From NCBI GenBank assembly GCA_903880655.1, contig CAIRQE010000060.1, positions 1 to 14,563 on the forward strand: a stretch of 14,563 bases of DNA, written 5' to 3'. Below are positions 13,892 to 14,563 of this stretch, piece by piece. The number at the start of each line of letters is the position of its first letter. The stretch's first letter is position 1. Under the pieces are notes generated by a model. That model saw only the letters and a program-made list of their open reading frames with translations, was not told where the DNA came from and did not search any database. The stretch comes from an uncultured bacterium (lineage in GTDB: Bacteria; Patescibacteriota; Saccharimonadia; Saccharimonadales; CAIOMD01). The position numbers were made by a program, and so were the translations under genes.

Positions 13892-14563
13892 ATGTTGAGC
13901 ATAGGCATTATTGGCCTGCCGAATGTTGGCAAGTCCACCCTTTTTAATGCCCTTACCAACAATAATATTTTGGCAGCAAATTATCCATTTGCGACCATTG
14001 AGCCCAATACGGGTATTGTCCCTATTGATGATGCACGCCTAGACAAACTGGCTGCTCTTTATGATACAAAAAAAATTATACCTGCGACGGTCACTTTTAC
14101 GGATATCGCAGGCCTCGTTGAAGGCGCAAGCAAGGGCGAAGGGCTTGGTAACCAGTTTTTATCGCACATCAGAGAATGTACGGCACTCGTTCAAGTAGTC
14201 AGGGATTTTGCAGACAGTAACGTTCTGCATGTCGAAAATGAACTACACCCTTCAAAGGATATAGATGTGATCAACACAGAGCTTGTTCTTGCCGATCTTC
14301 AAACTATTGATAAAGTTCTACCCCGACTAGAAAAAGAAGCTCGAAGTGATAAAACGATTGCTTCTTTTGTTACGCTTCTTGGGAATGCCAGAAAGCATCT
14401 AGATGATGGCAATACCCTATTGAGCGATGAAACTCTTCGAAAAGAAATATCTGAATACAAGCAGCTCCAGCTGCTTACGGCCAAGCCAATTATCTATCTT
14501 TTTAACGTTGATGAGGCGACACTAAAAAACGAAGGGAAAAAGCAGCAGCTCGGAAACATCGTG
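13892..14563 (+). CDS. ychF: Redox-regulated P-loop ATPase YchF (3' end outside window)
   Basis: The first 224 codons of YchF/OLA1, an Obg-related P-loop protein that binds ATP rather than GTP and associates with ribosomes; full-length proteins are about 363 aa, so the C-terminal TGS region is missing here only because the window ends. Visible motifs are Walker A/G1 GLPNVGKS (8-15), the switch I region NYPFATIEPN (30-39), G3 DIAG (71-74) followed by the YchF-typical LVEGASKGEGLGNQFL, and NVDE (205-208) in place of the GTPase NKxD motif, which explains the ATP preference. The insert between G3 and G4 is the helical coiled-coil domain. The start ATG has AAAGG nine bases upstream. It is a housekeeping gene, unrelated to the pilus cluster, and marks the right border of the accessory region. 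Confidence 0.97.
   Translation, partial: MLSIGIIGLPNVGKSTLFNALTNNNILAANYPFATIEPNTGIVPIDDARLDKLAALYDTKKIIPATVTFTDIAGLVEGASKGEGLGNQFLSHIRECTALVQVVRDFADSNVLHVENELHPSKDIDVINTELVLADLQTIDKVLPRLEKEARSDKTIASFVTLLGNARKHLDDGNTLLSDETLRKEISEYKQLQLLTAKPIIYLFNVDEATLKNEGKKQQLGNIV

Noticed and set aside
14299..14484. Minus-strand ORF inside ychF, and the plus-strand ORF 13665-13865
   Set aside because: Both are antisense to genes with clear family motifs and have no start signals of their own.
1..14563. Alternative genetic code with TGA as Gly, as in some CPR groups (SR1/Gracilibacteria)
   Set aside because: TGA terminates pilM, pilO and the 154-aa gene at the expected places, so the standard code fits.
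1..14563. CRISPR arrays, insertion sequences, tRNA or rRNA genes
   Set aside because: Reading both strands showed no regularly spaced direct repeats, transposase motifs, terminal inverted repeats flanking genes or tRNA-like cloverleaf segments.

Overview
The window carries an almost complete type IV pilus (T4P) gene cluster on the minus strand (about 13006 down to 1). To its right, a small divergent region leads into a 2H-phosphoesterase-like gene (minus) and the 5' part of ychF (plus). The likely source is a member of the Candidate Phyla Radiation/Patescibacteria, most plausibly Candidatus Saccharibacteria (TM7) or a relative. The reasons are a PilM-PilN-PilO-PilB-PilT-PilC-PilA-PilD set with no PilQ secretin or recognisable PilP (as in single-membrane cells), prepilin N termini of the type GFTIVE/GETIVE, very tight gene packing, and a mix of Shine-Dalgarno and apparently leaderless starts. 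The phylum is an inference from gene content, not from a marker tree. The standard genetic code fits: TGA is used as a stop and TGG as Trp.

Layout in transcription order of the minus strand. (a) 13006-9870: a 154-aa membrane-anchored protein overlapping by one base with a ~890-aa secreted, cysteine-rich, multidomain protein that is a good candidate for the pilus-associated adhesin. (b) 9828-7162: pilM, pilN, pilO and an 81-aa single-span protein at the position pilP has elsewhere, joined by ATGA/TAATG overlaps. (c) 7146-3099: pilB, pilT and pilC, i.e. extension motor, retraction motor and platform protein. (d) 3027-2563: the major pilin with its own promoter, followed by a perfect palindrome and a strong intrinsic terminator. 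(e) 2469-1636: the prepilin peptidase. (f) 1603-1: three overlapping minor pseudopilin genes (FimU/GspH-, PilV/GspI- and PilW/GspJ-like), the last cut by the window edge.

How it works together: PilD cleaves and methylates the prepilins. PilB drives assembly through PilC. PilM/PilN/PilO align the motor with the growing fibre. PilT retracts it. The three minor pseudopilins probably prime or cap the fibre, and the large secreted protein may sit at the tip or on the surface. Both motors are present, so the pilus is predicted to be retractile (twitching, host-cell attachment or DNA uptake).

Regulatory reading: several promoters have a TATAAT-like -10, often with an extended TGn, placed 6-11 nt before an ATG. 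This predicts leaderless or near-leaderless mRNAs for the minor-pseudopilin operon, for pilM and for the first gene of the cluster. Genes inside the operons have ordinary Shine-Dalgarno sites. The most interesting items are the large secreted protein (18 cysteines, base composition break near its middle), the promoter that overlaps the pilA terminator, a PilB without the zinc tetracysteine motif, a pseudopilin with Glu at mature position +1, and a small possible leaderless ORF in the divergent region at 13007-13213. No tRNA, rRNA, CRISPR array or insertion sequence was seen.
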